Origin: Bacillota bacterium
GTDB taxonomy: Bacteria; Bacillota; Clostridia; Christensenellales; Aristaeellaceae
Assembly: GCA_023404715.1 (NCBI GenBank)
Contig: JAEYAR010000115.1
Location: forward strand, 1-23,241
Reading direction: 5' to 3'
Length of the DNA stretch: 23,241 nucleotides
This document shows, one piece after another, positions 21,020-23,241 of this stretch (position 1 is the stretch's first letter; each line of letters starts with the position of its first letter). The notes below the pieces were generated by a model that ran no database searches, was not told the DNA's origin, and saw only the letters and a program-made list of their open reading frames with translations. A program made the translations under genes and the position numbers.

Positions 21020-22834
21020 TCACTCCGCCTTCGCCCCGATCACCGCTTTGATGCGGCGCACGCCTGCGGAGGAGGACTCTTCCTTTTGTATTTTGAACGA
21101 GACGAGCTCGCCCGTATGGTTTGCGTGCGGGCCGCCGCAGATTTCCTTAGAGAAAGTGCCCATCGTGTACATGCGTACCTTCTCGCCGTATTTGGATTCA
21201 AACAGGCCGATCGCCCCCGCCGCCTTGGCCTCGGCGACGGTCGTCTCCTCCATCTCGACGGGCGCGTCCGCCGTGATCGCCTCGTTCACGAGCTTCTCCA
21301 CCTCGGCGATTTCTTCCTTCGTCATTTTGCGGCCGAAGGAGAAGTCAAACCGCAGGCGCTCCGCCGTAATGTTAGAGCCCTTTTGCGCCACCTCGTCGCC
21401 CAGCACCTGGCGCAGCGCCGCGTGCAGCAGGTGGGTCGCGGTGTGCAGCCTCGCGGTCTGCTCGCTGTTGTCCGCCAGTCCGCCTTTAAAGCGCTGCTCC
21501 GCGCCCGCATGGCTGGTCTGCTGGTGCTGCTGGAAGCGCGCGGCAAAGCCTGCCTCGTCTACCGTGAGGCTATGCTCGGCGGCCAGCTCCTTTGTCATCT
21601 CGATCGGGAAGCCGTAGGTATCGTAGAGCTTAAAGGCGCTCACGCCGTCGATCACCTTGCTATCCCCCATGCGCGATACCATCTTGGCGAACTCGCGCTC
21701 GCCCTGGCGCAGCGTGCGGGCGAAGCGCGCCTCTTCAAGCCGCAGCTGCTCGAGCACAAAGGCCTCGTTTTGCCTCAGCTCCGGGTAGACCTCCTGGTAC
21801 TGCGCGATGATGACCTTGGCGATCTCGCAGGTGAACCCTTCGCCCATCCCCAACTCCATGCCGAAACGCACGGCCCGGCGGATGAGGCGGCGCAGCACGT
21901 ATCCCTGGTCTACGTTAGAGGGGGATACGCCGCGCGGATCGCCCAGGATCATGGTCGAGGTACGCAAATGATCGGCGATGATGCGGAATGCGCGGGTCGT
22001 CTGGGCATCCGCGTCGTAGTCTTTGCCGGAGAGCTCGGCGATCTTCGCAAGGATGTCTGTGAAAGCGTCGGTCTCGTATACGGTCTGCTTACCGTTCAGC
22101 ACGCAAATCGTTCGCTCCAGGCCCATGCCGGTATCGACGTTTTGATGCGCCATGGGGACAAACTTGCCTTCTGCCGTCTTTTGATACTGCATGAACACGT
22201 CGTTCCAGATCTCCAGGTAGCGGCCACACGAACAGGCGGGCGAGCAATCCGGCCCGCAAGGCGCTTTGTCGGTGATGATGAACATCTCCGTGTCCGGGCC
22301 GCAGGGGCCCGTCTGCCCGGCAGGGCCCCACCAGTTGTGCTCACGGGATAGGTAAAAAATCTTGTCGTCCTTCACGCCGTTTTCGCGCCAATAGTTCGCC
22401 GCCTCGTCGTCGCGCGGGATGCCGTTTTCCGGCTCGCCCTCAAATACCGTAAAGGCCAGCCTGTCCGGGTCGAGGCCCAGCCATTCTTTGCTCGTCAGAA
22501 ACTCCCACGACCAGGCGATGGCCTCCTTCTTGAAGTAGTCGCCCAGCGACCAGTTGCCCAGCATTTCAAAGAACGTCAGGTGCGAGGCGTCGCCCACCTC
22601 GTCGATGTCTCCGGTACGAATGCACTTTTGCACGTCGCACAGGCGGTTTCCCGCCGGGTGCTTTTGGCCCATCAGATAGGGAACCAGCGGATGCATGCCC
22701 GCGGTAGTGAACAGCACGGTCGGGTCGTTTTCTGGAATGACGGAGGCGCTGGGGATCACCGCGTGCCCCTTGGCCTCAAAGAACCTGAGCCACATCGCCC
22801 GCAGCTCGTTGGATGTCGTCGGTCTTACACTCAT
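21020..22834 (-). CDS. alaS: Alanyl-tRNA synthetase, short form without C-Ala domain
   Basis: A 604-residue enzyme that charges tRNA-Ala. The class II core is clear: FFEAKGHAVIPSAS (18-31), DPTVLFTTAGMHPLVPYL, DVQKCIRTGDIDEVGD, FFEMLGNWSLGDYF and GMGLERT (236-242). The editing domain keeps both zinc-binding halves, HTATH (464-468) and CGGPH (566-570), so mischarged seryl or glycyl-tRNA can be cleared. Full bacterial enzymes run to about 870 residues; this one stops after the editing domain, so the DHHA1/C-Ala domain is missing. An unusual cysteine cluster (C193, C197, C201, C203) precedes YLEIWNDVFMQYQ. The ATG at 22832-22834 is seven bases after AAAGGAG; the frame further upstream runs into the T-box. 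The T-box leader shows this is a charging-regulated gene. Confidence 0.96.
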   Translation of the reverse strand: MSVRPTTSNELRAMWLRFFEAKGHAVIPSASVIPENDPTVLFTTAGMHPLVPYLMGQKHPAGNRLCDVQKCIRTGDIDEVGDASHLTFFEMLGNWSLGDYFKKEAIAWSWEFLTSKEWLGLDPDRLAFTVFEGEPENGIPRDDEAANYWRENGVKDDKIFYLSREHNWWGPAGQTGPCGPDTEMFIITDKAPCGPDCSPACSCGRYLEIWNDVFMQYQKTAEGKFVPMAHQNVDTGMGLERTICVLNGKQTVYETDAFTDILAKIAELSGKDYDADAQTTRAFRIIADHLRTSTMILGDPRGVSPSNVDQGYVLRRLIRRAVRFGMELGMGEGFTCEIAKVIIAQYQEVYPELRQNEAFVLEQLRLEEARFARTLRQGEREFAKMVSRMGDSKVIDGVSAFKLYDTYGFPIEMTKELAAEHSLTVDEAGFAARFQQHQQTSHAGAEQRFKGGLADNSEQTARLHTATHLLHAALRQVLGDEVAQKGSNITAERLRFDFSFGRKMTKEEIAEVEKLVNEAITADAPVEMEETTVAEAKAAGAIGLFESKYGEKVRMYTMGTFSKEICGGPHANHTGELVSFKIQKEESSSAGVRRIKAVIGAKAE

Positions 22835-22854
22835 GGTAATACTCCTTTCGAAAT

Positions 22855-22892
22855 GAAAAAAGCGCCTGCTCGCTCGGGGACGAACAGGCGCT
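22855..22892 (-). terminator. Regulated terminator of the alaS T-box
   Basis: AGCGCCTG...CAGGCGCT (outer arms at 22885-22892 and 22861-22868) with a GTCCCCGAG-rich loop, followed by TTTTTTC on the minus strand. It competes with the antiterminator that contains GGTACC. Confidence 0.9.
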
Positions 22893-23095
22893 GTCATTCG
22901 CGGTACCACTCCGATTGGCGCGTATTCGCGCCCTCTCTGCCCCCTAACGGCGGGTAACCGTTTCGCCCTACTCCGTTCAGGCGAACCGCTCGGCAGCCGC
23001 TTCCCGCACGCTCGCGCACCGGCCTTCCACCCTCTGCCGGCTCGCTTTAGCGCCTCACGCGCGGTACTCTTCCGCTTCATCGCGTTTTGATATCG
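22855..23095 (-). ncRNA. T-box leader of alaS
   Basis: A tRNA-sensing riboswitch upstream of alaS, read on the minus strand. Stem I begins with the GATGAAGCGGAAGAGTA block (the GAGTA turn lies at 23065-23069). An AGAGGGTGGAAGGCCGGTG segment fits the AG bulge and apical loop. The antiterminator has the T-box sequence GAGTGGTACCGCG (22899-22911), whose UGGU pairs with the acceptor ACCA expected of uncharged tRNA-Ala (discriminator A). A possible alanine specifier is GCC at 22980-22982 before TGAAC; a GCT/GCC in GGCTGCCG is an alternative. Uncharged tRNA-Ala would favour read-through into alaS. Confidence 0.92.
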
Positions 23096-23101
23096 TGGCC
23101 T

Positions 23102-23131
23102 ATTATAACGTATGCACGCCCGGCTTGTCAA
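23102..23131 (-). promoter_or_regulatory. Promoter of alaS
   Basis: TTGACA (23126-23131) and TATAAT (23102-23107) on the minus strand, both perfect, with an 18-bp spacer. Transcription should start near 23095, at the beginning of the T-box. Confidence 0.85.
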
Positions 23132-23170
23132 GTGAACTGCTCCCCGTCAAGAGGACAATGAAAAAATATA

Positions 23171-23210
23171 AAAATTGTCGGTCAGCAGCTTCGGCTGCTG
23201 GCCGCTTTTT
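23171..23210. terminator. Bidirectional terminator at the right end
   Basis: GGTCAGCAGC-TTCG-GCTGCTGGCC is a 10-bp stem with a stable TTCG tetraloop on the plus strand, followed by GCTTTTT. On the minus strand it is followed by GACAATTTTT. It lies directly after the stop codon of the reading frame ending at 23209. Confidence 0.8.
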
Positions 23211-23241
23211 AAGCAGCAAGGTACAGTAGGTGCTTCTCCAT
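23209..23241 (-). CDS. C-terminal fragment of an unidentified gene
   Basis: The last ten codons seen read MEKHLLYLAA followed by TAA (23209-23211) on the minus strand, then a terminator. The methionine at the window edge is probably internal, so this looks like the 3' end of a longer gene to the right. Too little is visible for any function. Confidence 0.35.
   Translation of the reverse strand: MEKHLLYLAA

Noticed and set aside
21014..22351. A 445-codon open frame on the plus strand opposite alaS
   Set aside because: It lies fully antisense to a well-supported tRNA synthetase, has no family match by eye and no ribosome binding site; long antisense frames are common in GC-rich coding DNA.
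1..23241. CRISPR arrays, tRNA or rRNA genes, insertion sequences
   Set aside because: No regularly spaced repeats, cloverleaf-like segments, rRNA landmarks or complete transposase genes were seen; the ten-codon fragment at the right edge is too short to call.

Overview
The window suggests a GC-rich anaerobic Firmicute of the class Clostridia, possibly a gut Christensenellales-type lineage; that rank is inference. The support is strong AGGAGG-type ribosome binding sites, a T-box leader on alaS, a PadR/DUF2812 pair, a DUF3343 protein beside a NifS-like enzyme, and a carbohydrate-oriented gene set. No rRNA, tRNA, CRISPR array or complete mobile element is visible.

Layout. (1) 1-2041: the start of a sugar-type solute-binding protein gene (minus strand, cut by the window edge) lies divergent to a GH172/DUF2961 glycoside hydrolase, which ends at a bidirectional terminator. 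(2) 2053-7691: the most distinctive block, entirely on the minus strand. An OmpR/PhoB-type response regulator and a histidine kinase are followed by three secreted proteins of unknown function. Two of the three are paralogues sharing RNCMRGG and LPxDDGLG motifs. Genes overlap by ATGA within each operon. The regulator promoter and the secreted-protein promoter both carry a tandem GTTACAA-like repeat with an 11-bp period, so the block looks like a self-contained signalling system. (3) 7699-10537: housekeeping genes yhbY, obgE and nth, then a small DUF3343 protein. (4) 10589-13377: a NifS/class V aminotransferase divergent from DUF3343, then a sodium-dependent NSS-family transporter. (5) 13376-14985: a DUF362 protein coupled to a YaiI/YqxD (UPF0178) protein, with an 18-bp palindrome at the transcription start.

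(6) 14990-17839: a cytoplasmic GH2 enzyme with beta-glucuronidase marks, driven by a near-consensus promoter lying back to back with the DUF362 promoter. It is followed by a PadR regulator and a DUF2812 membrane protein under a promoter with two identical 19-bp operators. (7) 17859-20945: a CE7-type acetyl esterase and a large polytopic membrane protein. (8) 21005-23131: a short alanyl-tRNA synthetase lacking the C-terminal domain, with a complete T-box leader and promoter. (9) 23171-23241: a terminator and the last ten codons of a further minus-strand reading frame.

Working together: the solute-binding protein, GH172, GH2 glucuronidase and CE7 esterase point to use of decorated plant or host glycans. 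DUF3343 with the NifS-like enzyme suggests sulfur or selenium handling. PadR/DUF2812 is a typical self-repressing membrane module. Several starts were moved downstream of the longest open frame because a good ribosome binding site, signal peptide or family N-terminus supports the internal start.
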